Origin: Acidobacteriota bacterium
GTDB taxonomy: Bacteria > Acidobacteriota > JAAYUB01
Assembly: GCA_018001935.1 (NCBI GenBank)
Contig: JAGNHB010000028.1
Coordinates: 7,501-64,442 of the forward strand
Direction of reading: 5' to 3'
DNA length: 56,942 bases
This document shows positions 25,501-32,693 of the stretch, one piece after another (the stretch's first letter is position 1; the number at the start of each line of letters is the position of its first letter). A model generated the notes under the pieces. That model made no database searches and was not told the DNA's origin. It worked only from the letters and a program-made list of their open reading frames with translations. The translations under genes and the position numbers were made by a program.

Positions 25501-25715
25501 TGGCCCTCGCCGCGGGAGCCGGGGCCGGCGCCCAGCAGGCCATCGGAACCAGCGTCCTGGGCGGAATGATCACCGCCACCTTCCTGGCCGTCTTCTTCAT
25601 CCCCCTCTTCTTCGTGCTGGTCGTCCAGATCTTCGGGCGGCGGAGAGGGAGAAAAACCGTCCCGCCCGGCACGACGGCGGAGACCCTGTCGGAGGAGGCC
25701 TCCCATGATGCATAA
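22527..25715 (+). CDS. RND multidrug efflux pump, inner-membrane permease (AcrB type)
   Basis: 1062 residues, the usual size. It starts with FLERPVFAWVVAL (first helix) and has the periplasmic porter segments (VSQYPPIAPPSI). The proton-relay helix shows the GLLVDDAIVVVENVER motif, and the C-terminal half has FSILVIFLVLAALYESW and TKNAILIVQFAK. It belongs to the HAE-1 group, which exports drugs and hydrophobic compounds by proton antiport. It lies 9 bases after the fusion-protein gene, and its stop overlaps the start of the channel gene by 11 bases. Confidence 0.93.
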   Translation: MSRFFLERPVFAWVVALCMMLAGGLAIHNLPVSQYPPIAPPSIAITAFYPGASAKTVEDSVVQIIEQKMTGLDKMLYMSSTSDSSGAGAITLTFAPGTDPDLAWAKVQNKLQLALPMLPEVVKRQGVTVSKSTRNYLMIVGLTSERKDIDQWDLSDYAISQIQPSLARVPGVGEVEAFGSQYAMRVWLNPEQLIQYHMTPEDVVTGIRAYNVEVSAGQFGGEPSMPGQRLNASILVQSLLKTPEEFGAIPLRTNPDGSVVRVRDVARTELGTEFADSKVSYNGQPAAGLAVRQEVGANALDTADAVKAKMEELSRYFPAGMKVIYPYDTTPFVKVAIDEVIKTLIEAIVLVFLVMYLFLGNLRATLVPSIAVPVVILGTFGVLALFGFSINMLTMFAMVLAIGLLVDDAIVVVENVERIMGEEGLSPKEATRKSMEQITGALVGIGLVLSAVFAPMMFFPGSTGVIYRQFSITVIASMLLSVVVALVLSPVLCATLLKPVPKGHEAAEGGFRLFRPFFRLFDRCFFWLRDRYTGVVGHFIAVKLPYVLVFLLIVGGLGYLFRRMPTAYLPDEDQGILLSLVQLPPGSTMEQTNAVMTRLRRHFLEDQKEAVESVMTISGFSMAGRGQNQGMAFIKLRDWDLRQRPDLKVKAVAGKAMGEFGRIRGALAFAFPPPAVVELGSAKGFDFMLLDRGGLGHARLMEARGQLMGEVAKDPRLTAVRPNGMPDVAQYKVDIDWEKAGTLGVSVSAIQATISALFGSAYVNDFIQGGRVKRVYVQGDAPYRMLPKDLDRLYVRNNRGAMVPVSALATGRWVYESPRLERYNAFPALNFQGEAAPGRSSGEAMQAMEEITAKLPRGFGFDWTGISYQERMGQAQTGLLYSFSILVIFLVLAALYESWTIPISIMLALPLGVIGGVAASTLRDLPNDVYFQIGLLTVLGLTTKNAILIVQFAKIRIEAGAGLVEATLEAAKLRLRPILMTSLAFGFGVLPLALAAGAGAGAQQAIGTSVLGGMITATFLAVFFIPLFFVLVVQIFGRRRGRKTVPPGTTAETLSEEASHDA

Positions 25716-27168
25716 ATACCTTCCCCTCCTCGGAATGATGCTTCTCCTGAGCGCGTGCCCGCGCGCCCCGAAGCTCGTACGCCCGGAGGTCCCGGTTCCC
25801 TCGGCCTGGCCCGACACCGGGGCCGCCGCCGGAAAAGGCGCACCCCTGGCCGCCGAAACGCAGTGGCGGGAGTTCTTTGTCGACGGCAAACTCCGGGCCG
25901 TGATCGACCTGGCGCTGAAGAACAACCGCGACCTGCGGGCGGCCGCTCTCGCCATCGACAAGTTCCAGGCGCTGTACCGGATCCAGCGCGCCGAAAGCTA
26001 CCCGACGGTCAGCGTGTCCGGAGGCGCCGAGTTCTACCGTCTGCCCGGGCGGATGTCCGCCACCGGCCAGGGGGAGACCGTCCAGCAGTACAACGTGAAC
26101 CTGGGCGTGGCCGCCTGGGAACCGGATTTCTTCGGGCGCATCCGCAGCCTGAAGAGCGCGGCGCTGGAACAGTACCTCGCCACGAAACAGGCCCGCTCCG
26201 CCACCCAGGTCTCGCTGGTGGCCGCCGTCGCCGAGACCTTCCTGGCCCTGGCCGCCGACCGGGAGAACCTTCGGCTCGCCCGGGCCACGCTGGAGACCCA
26301 GCAGGCCTCCCGCGACCTCATCCGGAAGATCGTGGACATGGGGATGACGTCCGAACTGGACCTCCGCCAGGCGGAGAGCCAGGTGGAAGCCGCGCGGGTG
26401 GACATCGCCCGCTACACCGGGCAGATCGAACTGGACCGGAACGCCCTCGACCTCCTGGTCGGCGCGGCCGTGCCGGACGACCTGCTGCCGGAGGACCTGG
26501 AGACCGCCGGGAAGGTGAAGGACGTCTCCCCGGGTCTGCCCTCCGAGGTGCTGCTGAGCCGTCCCGACATCCTCCTGGCCGAGCACCAGTTGAAGGCCGC
26601 CGAGGCCAACATCGGGGCGGCGCGGGCGGCCTTCTTCCCCCGGATCACCCTGACGGGCGGCCTGGGCTTCATGAGCGGCGACCTGCTCGACCTGTTCAAG
26701 TTCGGGTCCCGGACCTGGAACTTCGCCCCACAGGTCGTCCTGCCCATTTTCGACTACGGGTCCCGGAAGGCCAACTACCAGTCGGTCCAGGTGGATCGCG
26801 AAATTTATGTCGCCACCTACGAGAAAGCCATCCAATCGGCCTTCCGGGAAGTCAGCGACGCCCTGGAACTCCGCAAGTCCCTCCTGGCCCAGCAGGAGGC
26901 CCAGCAGGCGCTGGTGAATTCCCTCGAAGCCACCTTTCGCCTGTCCGAGGCCCGCTACCGGGAAGGCATCGACGGCTACCTGGTCGTCCTGGTCGCCCAG
27001 CGGGCGCTCTACGTGGCCCAGCAGCGCATGCTGACCCTCCGCCTGGCCCGCGCGGTCAATCTCGTCTCCCTCTACAAGGTGCTGGGCGGGGGCGCATCCG
27101 GACCGGCGGAATCGCCGGGGAAAAGTGCCGAAACGTCGGCCCCTCCCACGAAAAAGCCGGGGGAGTGA
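25705..27168 (+). CDS. Outer-membrane efflux lipoprotein (NodT/OprM type)
   Basis: 487 residues. A lipoprotein signal ends in MLLLSAC. The body has two TolC-like repeats: RAAALAIDKFQALYRIQRAESYP and AEANIGAARAAFFPRITLTGG with the IFDYGSRKANY segment. It forms the trimeric exit duct of the pump. The ATG at 25705 has GGAGGAGG upstream; a second ATG follows at 25708. The operon order fusion-pump-channel is the standard one. Confidence 0.92.
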   Translation: MMHKYLPLLGMMLLLSACPRAPKLVRPEVPVPSAWPDTGAAAGKGAPLAAETQWREFFVDGKLRAVIDLALKNNRDLRAAALAIDKFQALYRIQRAESYPTVSVSGGAEFYRLPGRMSATGQGETVQQYNVNLGVAAWEPDFFGRIRSLKSAALEQYLATKQARSATQVSLVAAVAETFLALAADRENLRLARATLETQQASRDLIRKIVDMGMTSELDLRQAESQVEAARVDIARYTGQIELDRNALDLLVGAAVPDDLLPEDLETAGKVKDVSPGLPSEVLLSRPDILLAEHQLKAAEANIGAARAAFFPRITLTGGLGFMSGDLLDLFKFGSRTWNFAPQVVLPIFDYGSRKANYQSVQVDREIYVATYEKAIQSAFREVSDALELRKSLLAQQEAQQALVNSLEATFRLSEARYREGIDGYLVVLVAQRALYVAQQRMLTLRLARAVNLVSLYKVLGGGASGPAESPGKSAETSAPPTKKPGE

Positions 27169-27246
27169 AGGAATTGCACCTGTTCACCGGAAACACGAAC
27201 GACCAGAAGCACCCGTCCGTCGAGCCTGGCGACAAAGGAGGGACGC

Positions 27247-27825
27247 ATGCGCGATAAACTCTTCGAGGAGGCCCGGCAGGTCTTTGCAAAACGCTTTCCC
27301 GACCTCGACCACACCACGGTCGGGATGGTCGGCGCGCTGTCCAACGCCTACCACCTCCTTTACGCCGTCATGGAACGGGCCATGGTCCGTTACGGAGTCA
27401 CTCCCCCGTCCCTCGACGTGATGGTGGTCCTCTTCGTCCGGGACAAGGACGGATGCACGCTCGGGGAGATCGGCGAGTTACTGGGGGTCAGCCCCGCCAA
27501 CATCACGGGGCTCGTGGACGGGTTGGTCCGGAAGGGCCTGGTGAGCCGGGTGGAGCACGCCATGGACCGCCGCAAACGCCTGGCCCGGCTGACGGACAAG
27601 GGAACCGAGATGATGGGGTCCTTCATCCCGGACTGTGCGGGGTTTTTGCACAACATCCTTTCCCCTGTCGCCCCCGGAGAACTCCGTCAACTCCAGGACA
27701 GCCTGCTCCGGGTGGCCAACCTCCTGGTCCCCTTCTGGGAGAAGCGGGGCGAAATCGGGCTCGAGCGGGAAGCGGCTTCCGCGTCACCCCCTCGAAAAAG
27801 GGGGAAGACGCCGGGACCGATTTAA
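27247..27825 (+). CDS. MarR-family transcriptional regulator
   Basis: 192 residues. The winged helix-turn-helix (about 60-130) shows TLGEIGELLGVSPANITGLVDGLVRKGLVSR followed by the typical DRRKRLARLTDKG wing. A C-terminal tail (about 165-192) is basic and probably disordered. It follows the efflux operon by 78 bases with an AAAGGAGG site before the ATG. Regulators of such pumps usually repress them and release on binding substrate. The palindrome in the pump promoter (21161-21168) is a fitting target, but this is inference. Confidence 0.85.
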   Translation: MRDKLFEEARQVFAKRFPDLDHTTVGMVGALSNAYHLLYAVMERAMVRYGVTPPSLDVMVVLFVRDKDGCTLGEIGELLGVSPANITGLVDGLVRKGLVSRVEHAMDRRKRLARLTDKGTEMMGSFIPDCAGFLHNILSPVAPGELRQLQDSLLRVANLLVPFWEKRGEIGLEREAASASPPRKRGKTPGPI

Positions 27826-27956
27826 GGTAAAATCCGCGGCGGCCGTCGGGGATGACGCCGCGGGTTGTTGTCGGGGCCCTTCGCAGGCCCCGAAGGGAGG
27901 GAGGCGAGATGAACCGGGCGACACCCAGCCGATCGGAAAGAGGGGGAGGGGACCCC

Positions 27957-29744
27957 ATGAAAACAGGCAGACAGGTCATGACGGATACAATGCAGCCCAG
28001 CAAGCAGGACATCGCCTTCGGGCGAAGGGTCACCGTATTGGCCCTTCTGGCCGTCGTCCTGGCCGGGTTCGCCGTCCGGCTTCCCGAACTGAGCCAGAGC
28101 GGACTGGCGGAGGACGAGGTCAACAAGATCGAGGCGGTGCGAAGCTACCAGCGGGGCGATTTCGCCGTGAACGTGGAGCACCCGCTCCTGATGAAGAACC
28201 TGATCCTGGTCTCGGTGGCCTTCGCCGACTTCTGCAACGCCCGCGTCGGTGACCCGGCCGGGCAGCCCTTCATCCCGGAGGAGACGGCCGTCCGCTTCCC
28301 CAACGTCCTGTTCGGGGCGCTGACCGCCCTCCCGCTGTACTTCCTGGGGGCGGCCCTCTTCTCCCGCCCCGTGGGCTTCCTCGCCGCCCTGCTGTGGGCC
28401 CTGGGGCTCAACGCCGCGGCCGTCAACCGCATCGCCAAGGAGGACACTCTCCTCGTCTTCTTCTTCCTGTGGGGGTTCTACTGCCACCTGCGGATGAAGA
28501 CGACCCCCGACGACGACCCCCGGCGGAAACGGCGGTTCTACTACCTTTCGGCTGCGTGTTTCGGCCTGATGCTGACCTCGAAGTACTTCCCGCACTTCTG
28601 GGGACTGACCCTCCTCTTCTTTTGGCTCCACCGGAAGCTGCAGCCCGGGCAGTACCCCGCCGACCGCTACGGCCGGCGGGACCTTTTCCGGTACTTCGCC
28701 GTGATGGCCGGGGTCTTCCTGCTGGTCAACCCCCTCGTCCTGAGCCCCCAGGTCCTGAGCCAGGTCTTTTTCTATGTCGGGCAGGCCACCGTCACGCACC
28801 ACGGCTACGCGATGTCCGGCTGGCTGTTCCCCAACAGCATCCTGATGACGCCCCTGGGCGGGACGCCCTGGTACTTCTACTTCCTCTTCCTCCTGGTCAA
28901 GCTCCCCCTGCCGGTCCTCGCGGCGCTGGCCGCGGGCCTGGCCGTCAGTGTCCGCCGGTGGCGCGAGCGGGGCCCGAGCTTCCTCCTGTTCTGGGCCTTC
29001 TTCTGGCTGTTTTCCTACTCCCTCTCCGGCGTGAAGTTCCTGCGCTATACCCTGACCCTGACGCCCCTGATCTACCTGGCCGCCGCGTACGGGGCGGTGG
29101 CGACGGCGGAGTGGGCCGCCGGGCGGTTGCGCCGCCGCGGCGCCCTCTCCGTGACGGGACTGCGGTGGGCGGCCGGGGCGGTCCTGGCGGTGGGAGCGGC
29201 CGTCCCTCTCCTCGCCGTGCAGCCTTTCTTCTCGCTCTACCTCAACCCCATCGGCGGCGGGACACGCTGGGCGGGCACCCACTTCCCCCACGACGAGTAC
29301 TACGACCTCCGTCTGCGGGAGGCCGTCGACGCCGTCGCCCGCCAGGCCCCGCCCGGCAGCGCCGTGGCCGGGGAGACGCCGGCGGTGTTCCGCTACTACC
29401 TGGCCCGGTACGGCCGCCCCGACATGCGGGTCGTGAACCTGTCGGACCTGCGTTTCGCCCTCGCGCCGGAGACCCCCGTCTACGTCTTCCTTCAGCCTGG
29501 TCGGGTCTACTACGAGAACCTGGAGTTCTTCGACCTCCTGTGGGGGAAGCGGCGCCCCTTCCGGGACATCCAGCTCTGGGACCGGCCGGTGATCCGGGTG
29601 TACGCCCTCACCGGGGCGGAATTCCGCCGCCTCGCCGACAGCCGGCGCTTCGCGCCGCCCCGGAAATTCCCCGTGCTGCCGCTCACCTTCCTGAAGGACG
29701 ACGGCCGCCTGTCGCTGGGCCTCCCCGGGGCGCCTCTCCCCTGA
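27957..29744 (+). CDS. Membrane glycosyltransferase of the GT-C (PMT/ArnT-like) type
   Basis: 595 residues with a run of about ten membrane helices. The first outer loop carries the acidic motif LAEDEVNKIEA after VRLPELSQSG, the usual metal/lipid-sugar site of GT39/GT83 enzymes. Others are RFPNVLFGALTALPLYFLG and a long C-terminal soluble part from about residue 440. It uses a polyprenyl-phosphate sugar to glycosylate a lipid or protein outside the membrane. The start is chosen at 27957 (GGGAGGGG 4-5 bases upstream); one at 27909 is possible. Confidence 0.82.
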   Translation: MKTGRQVMTDTMQPSKQDIAFGRRVTVLALLAVVLAGFAVRLPELSQSGLAEDEVNKIEAVRSYQRGDFAVNVEHPLLMKNLILVSVAFADFCNARVGDPAGQPFIPEETAVRFPNVLFGALTALPLYFLGAALFSRPVGFLAALLWALGLNAAAVNRIAKEDTLLVFFFLWGFYCHLRMKTTPDDDPRRKRRFYYLSAACFGLMLTSKYFPHFWGLTLLFFWLHRKLQPGQYPADRYGRRDLFRYFAVMAGVFLLVNPLVLSPQVLSQVFFYVGQATVTHHGYAMSGWLFPNSILMTPLGGTPWYFYFLFLLVKLPLPVLAALAAGLAVSVRRWRERGPSFLLFWAFFWLFSYSLSGVKFLRYTLTLTPLIYLAAAYGAVATAEWAAGRLRRRGALSVTGLRWAAGAVLAVGAAVPLLAVQPFFSLYLNPIGGGTRWAGTHFPHDEYYDLRLREAVDAVARQAPPGSAVAGETPAVFRYYLARYGRPDMRVVNLSDLRFALAPETPVYVFLQPGRVYYENLEFFDLLWGKRRPFRDIQLWDRPVIRVYALTGAEFRRLADSRRFAPPRKFPVLPLTFLKDDGRLSLGLPGAPLP

Positions 29745-29756
29745 GAGATGGGTCGG

Positions 29757-29800
29757 AAAGGACCAAAAGACCTAAAGGACCAAAGGGACCCAAAGGACGG
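29757..29800 (+). repeat. AAAGGACC array 3' of the glycosyltransferase gene
   Basis: Five units of (A)AAGGACC type start 12 bases after the stop codon, in the same orientation relative to the gene as the array at 18358-18443. Confidence 0.65.
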
Positions 29801-29837
29801 CTCCCCCGTCACCCGGCGCTCCCCTGCCCACAATACT

Positions 29838-29930
29838 CCCATGACTCTCATGCCCCCCAAAACTCCCCTACTCCCATAATTCCCCATTATTCCCATTACT
29901 CCCATGATTCCCATGATTCCCACCGGGTCA
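29838..29930 (+). repeat. Microrepeat array of CTCCCATGATT type
   Basis: About eight units resembling CTCCCATAATT or TTCCCATGATT in tandem, with A/C variation. It is the longest A/T-richer stretch of the intergene. It carries no promoter-like boxes itself; the promoter of the next gene lies downstream of it. Confidence 0.65.
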
Positions 29931-29953
29931 TGCGCCCCACCCCGCCAAAGGGC

Positions 29954-29982
29954 TTGAACAGAAACGGGCCATCCGTGATACA
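29954..29982 (+). promoter_or_regulatory. Candidate promoter of the Tat-protein/radical SAM pair
   Basis: TTGAAC (29954-29959), a 17-base spacer and GATACA (29977-29982). A GAGGAGG ribosome site at 30000-30006 precedes the ATG at 30012. Confidence 0.5.
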
Positions 29983-30011
29983 CTGGTCTCAGCTCACACG
30001 AGGAGGTCGCC

Positions 30012-30647
30012 ATGGGCTCTGACCGCCGGGAGTTCATTTCCATGCTGGGCGCCGCGCTGGCGTCCTGGGTCGTCTCCGGCCAGGGGGAGGCCGCCACGCC
30101 ACCGAAGACCCCGCCGAATCAGCCGCCCCACACCTGCTACGCGCCGCGCCCGCCCCAGGACCCTCAGGGCACCCCGCAATGGAAGGCGCTGCGGCAGTGC
30201 TGGCTCGACCTGCGGGACGGCCGGATGCAGTCCTACCCGGAAAACGCGTTCCAGAAAGAGGTGAAGAAACGCCACCAGGACGCGCTCGAGGCGCTGGTGG
30301 CCGCGGGGGTGGTCCGGCGGGCCGTCGCCGACGAGATGAGCCTCGCCTTCGACCAGGGGATCGCCCACATCCGCCGTTCGCAGGCCACCTGCTACATCGC
30401 CCTCCCCCCCGAGTACCACCCCCGGCACGACCTGATGCAGCAGGCCGAGATGCTCGCCAAGGTGGCTTCCCAGGGCCAGGTCGCCCCCGAGACCCTGAAC
30501 AAGGCCCGGGCGGCCCTCGCGCGCGACATCGAGTGGCTGAACCAGTGGGTGAAGCAGCTCAAGCCCGGGAAGCTGGAGACGGTCAAGGCGTCCCCCGCCG
30601 CCGCCGAGGCCGCCCGGCTCCTCGTGAACCTGCTCCTGGGCAAATGA
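30012..30647 (+). CDS. Tat-exported protein coupled to a radical SAM gene
   Basis: 211 residues. The N-terminus has a twin-arginine signal (SDRREFISMLG, then a short hydrophobic stretch). A proline-rich segment (TPPKTPPNQPPHTCYAP, about 31-48) is followed by a mostly helical body with two charged helices and the segment SQATCYIALPPEYHPRHDL. Three or four cysteines are present (in HTCYAP, RQCWLD and ATCYIA). I do not recognise the family. Its stop overlaps the start of the radical SAM/SPASM gene (ATGA), so the two are translated together. It may be the substrate or partner of that enzyme, but this is inference. Confidence 0.7.
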   Translation: MGSDRREFISMLGAALASWVVSGQGEAATPPKTPPNQPPHTCYAPRPPQDPQGTPQWKALRQCWLDLRDGRMQSYPENAFQKEVKKRHQDALEALVAAGVVRRAVADEMSLAFDQGIAHIRRSQATCYIALPPEYHPRHDLMQQAEMLAKVASQGQVAPETLNKARAALARDIEWLNQWVKQLKPGKLETVKASPAAAEAARLLVNLLLGK

Positions 30648-31678
30648 CCCGTCCCCGTCTCCTGACGCTCATCGTCGAGGTGACCACGGCGTGCGACCAC
30701 GCCTGCGGCCACTGCTACAACGTCTGGCACCTCCCCGGCGCCCCGCCGGACATCCCCACGGCCGCCCCGGCGGACCTGCGCCCGCTCCTCGGGCGCGTAC
30801 TCGACCAGGCGGAGTGCCCCCACGTGACCCTTTCCGGCGGCGAGCCCCTCCTGCGGGACGACCTGGAGGACCTCGTCCGTTTCCTCGTCGACCGGGGGTC
30901 CGGCGTCACCCTCGTCACCAACGGCCGCCGGCTGTCGGAAGGCCGGGTCGAGGGGCTCGTCCGGGCCGGCGTGGGACTCTTCGAACTCCCGTTGTTCAGC
31001 CACCGGCGCGAGGTCCACGACGCGCTGTCCGGCCGGGAAGGGTCCTTCGACGCGGTGCTGGCCGCCCTGGCCGACCTGATGGAGCACCGCGGCCCGGCCG
31101 TCACCGTCTTCGTGGCCACCCACCGCAACATCGCCGACTTCCGGGACACCCTCGCCCTCGCCTTCGCCTTCGGCGCCCGCGGCGTCATGTTCAACCGCGT
31201 CAATCCGGGCGGCCGGGGGGCCGCGCGCTGGGACGATCTGCTGCCCGACCTCGACGCCGTGAAGGACGCCCTGACCGCCGCCGAGGAAGCCTCACGGCAG
31301 TACGGCCTCGCCGTTTCCTGCGGGGTGCCCCTCATGCCCTGCCTCCTGGACCTCTCCGCCTGCCCCTCGGTCAGCACCGGCTTCTGCGGCGCCGGGACGG
31401 AGCGGGCCTACCACACCCTCGACACCGCGGGGAACGTGCGCCCCTGCAACCACACCACCACGGTGCTGGGCAACGTGTGGGAAGAGCCGCTGGCGGACAT
31501 CCTCGCACCGGGACGCCTGTCGCCCTTCCGGGCCGCCCTGCCCGAAATCTGCCGGGCGTGCCCCCGCGCCGCGGAGTGCCAGGGGGGCTGCAAGGCCGCG
31601 GCCCAGGTCTGCTTCGGCCGCCTCGACCTCCCCGAACCCTTCCTCCGGGCCAACCTCTCCCGCCGCCGCCCGCTCTGA
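30644..31678 (+). CDS. Radical SAM/SPASM protein
   Basis: 344 residues. The radical SAM cluster motif is CDHACGHC (Cys17, 21, 24), followed by LSGGEPLLRDDL and a TIM-barrel pattern (VTLVTNGRRLSEGRVEGL, GVMFNRVNPGG). A SPASM region near the end has C-GAGTERAYHTLDTAGNVRPC, then CRACPRAAECQGGCKAA. Such enzymes make thioether or C-C links or epimerise residues in peptides, or mature enzymes. The start ATG at 30644 overlaps the preceding stop. It has no PqqD-like domain, unlike the protein at 16745-18142. Confidence 0.88.
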   Translation: MTRPRLLTLIVEVTTACDHACGHCYNVWHLPGAPPDIPTAAPADLRPLLGRVLDQAECPHVTLSGGEPLLRDDLEDLVRFLVDRGSGVTLVTNGRRLSEGRVEGLVRAGVGLFELPLFSHRREVHDALSGREGSFDAVLAALADLMEHRGPAVTVFVATHRNIADFRDTLALAFAFGARGVMFNRVNPGGRGAARWDDLLPDLDAVKDALTAAEEASRQYGLAVSCGVPLMPCLLDLSACPSVSTGFCGAGTERAYHTLDTAGNVRPCNHTTTVLGNVWEEPLADILAPGRLSPFRAALPEICRACPRAAECQGGCKAAAQVCFGRLDLPEPFLRANLSRRRPL

Positions 31679-31804
31679 ACGTCACCGAGCGACCGCGACG
31701 AAGAAGAAGCAAACCCGGAGGAAGCGATGACTCCGATCGGATCATCCGGCTTTCCATCAATTTCAACAGGGTGAATCAGTGGGACCCGTCTTGGGCCGGA
31801 CGGC

Positions 31805-32224
31805 TCAACGTTCCCGGCTCAGAAACTCCAGCGGGAACGGCCAGTCGACAGCCTTGAGTTCGGCGTCCCCCGTCACCAGCGTCCCACCCCGTGATTCGGC
31901 CGCGGCGGCGGCGAAGGCATCCGCATACGAGATCCGATGCAGCGCCTTCAGGCGGGCGGCATGAAACACCGTTGCCTCGTCGGCCGGCAGCACATTCAAG
32001 CCCATCTCCCGGATGTCCTCCATCACTCTCTCGGCGGCGGAAACCCCCACTGTCCGTCCCAACCGATAGAAGACCTCACCCAGGTTGATCACGGAGACAA
32101 ACAATTCGGCTTGACTGTCGGCATGCGCTCTCAGAAGAAACGCCACCCGGGCCGCCGCCGGCTCCTCTCCCTGAAGAAACGCCAGGAGCGCCCACGCGTC
32201 AAGGACGAAGGTCGGCGGCGTCAT
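31805..32224 (-). CDS. vapC: PIN-domain toxin (VapC type)
   Basis: 139 residues with the four acidic residues of the PIN nuclease: FVLDAWALLAFL, NLGEVFYRLG, ISYADAFAAA and TGDAELKA. VapC toxins cut RNA, often tRNA. The ATG at 32224 has AAGGAG upstream; a TTG at 32230 is an alternative. It overlaps the antitoxin gene by 26 bases, as is usual for these modules. Confidence 0.88.
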   Translation of the reverse strand: MTPPTFVLDAWALLAFLQGEEPAAARVAFLLRAHADSQAELFVSVINLGEVFYRLGRTVGVSAAERVMEDIREMGLNVLPADEATVFHAARLKALHRISYADAFAAAAAESRGGTLVTGDAELKAVDWPFPLEFLSRER

Positions 32225-32447
32225 CGCCAATCAACTCCTTGGCGTGCTCCCTCTCCAGCTCCCCCAGGAGATCTTCGCCCTTGAAGCGACCGTAGAGCCG
32301 TTGCACCGGGTCCTCGCGGAGCGGCTCCAGGACGATCTTGTCCCCGACGATGTCCACCTTGAAACGGGTGCCGGAATCGAGCCGCATCTTTTTCCGGACG
32401 GCGCTCGGGATGATCAATTGCCCCTTGGTGGACAACGTGGAGACCAT
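32199..32447 (-). CDS. vapB: AbrB/MazE-type antitoxin (VapB)
   Basis: 82 residues. The N-terminal swapped-hairpin DNA-binding domain has STLSTKGQLIIPSAVRKKMRL and RFKVDIVGDKIVLEPL. The C-terminal part (LYGRFKGEDLLGELEREHAKE) would bind and block the toxin. The gene precedes vapC and has a good ribosome site (GAGGAGG) and promoter (32479-32507). The protein pair should also repress its own promoter. Confidence 0.88.
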   Translation of the reverse strand: MVSTLSTKGQLIIPSAVRKKMRLDSGTRFKVDIVGDKIVLEPLREDPVQRLYGRFKGEDLLGELEREHAKELIGDDAADLRP

Positions 32448-32478
32448 GGCCCCCTCCTCGTCTTACGTTTCTAACAAA

Positions 32479-32507
32479 ATACTAAGACAAACCGGGGTCA
32501 AAGTCAA
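32479..32507 (-). promoter_or_regulatory. Promoter of the vapBC module
   Basis: On the minus strand TTGACT (32507-32502), a 17-base spacer and TAGTAT (32484-32479). The A/T-rich leader up to the ATG at 32447 contains the likely AbrB-type operator, which cannot be delimited by eye. Confidence 0.65.
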
Positions 32508-32613
32508 GGACAACCCTTGTCGTTCAACACCACCCAACCCGGACAAACCGGAAAAGGAACCACGAACCACACAAACCACACGAACAAGCTCCCCGGGCCC
32601 GGAGGAACGAGGG

Positions 32614-32693
32614 ACATCAGCCGGCAACAGTGGCCTCGGCACTCAACCGCAAACGACAACATGTTGGCAAGAACGCAGCCGCTAAAGCGCCTA
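32614..32693 (-). repeat. TAGGCGCT-type repeat starting at a stop codon
   Basis: Read on the minus strand it begins TAGGCGCTTTAGCGGCTGCG, continues with TTCTTGCCAACATGTTGTCG and ends in CCGAGGCCACTGTTGCCGG. Its first three bases are the stop codon of the Ntn-hydrolase gene. Other copies are at 41083-41155 and, more diverged, about 37040-37125. The ACCACGAACCACAC word lies just left of it (32555-32585). Confidence 0.75.

Noticed and set aside
20960..25708. 1582-codon open frame overlapping the efflux genes
   Set aside because: Out-of-frame reading of AcrA- and AcrB-type genes, low-complexity Gly/Pro/Arg composition.
29838..29930. Multiple promoters or operators in the CTCCCATGATT array
   Set aside because: No -35/-10 pairs at proper distance; regular tandem units explain the pattern.
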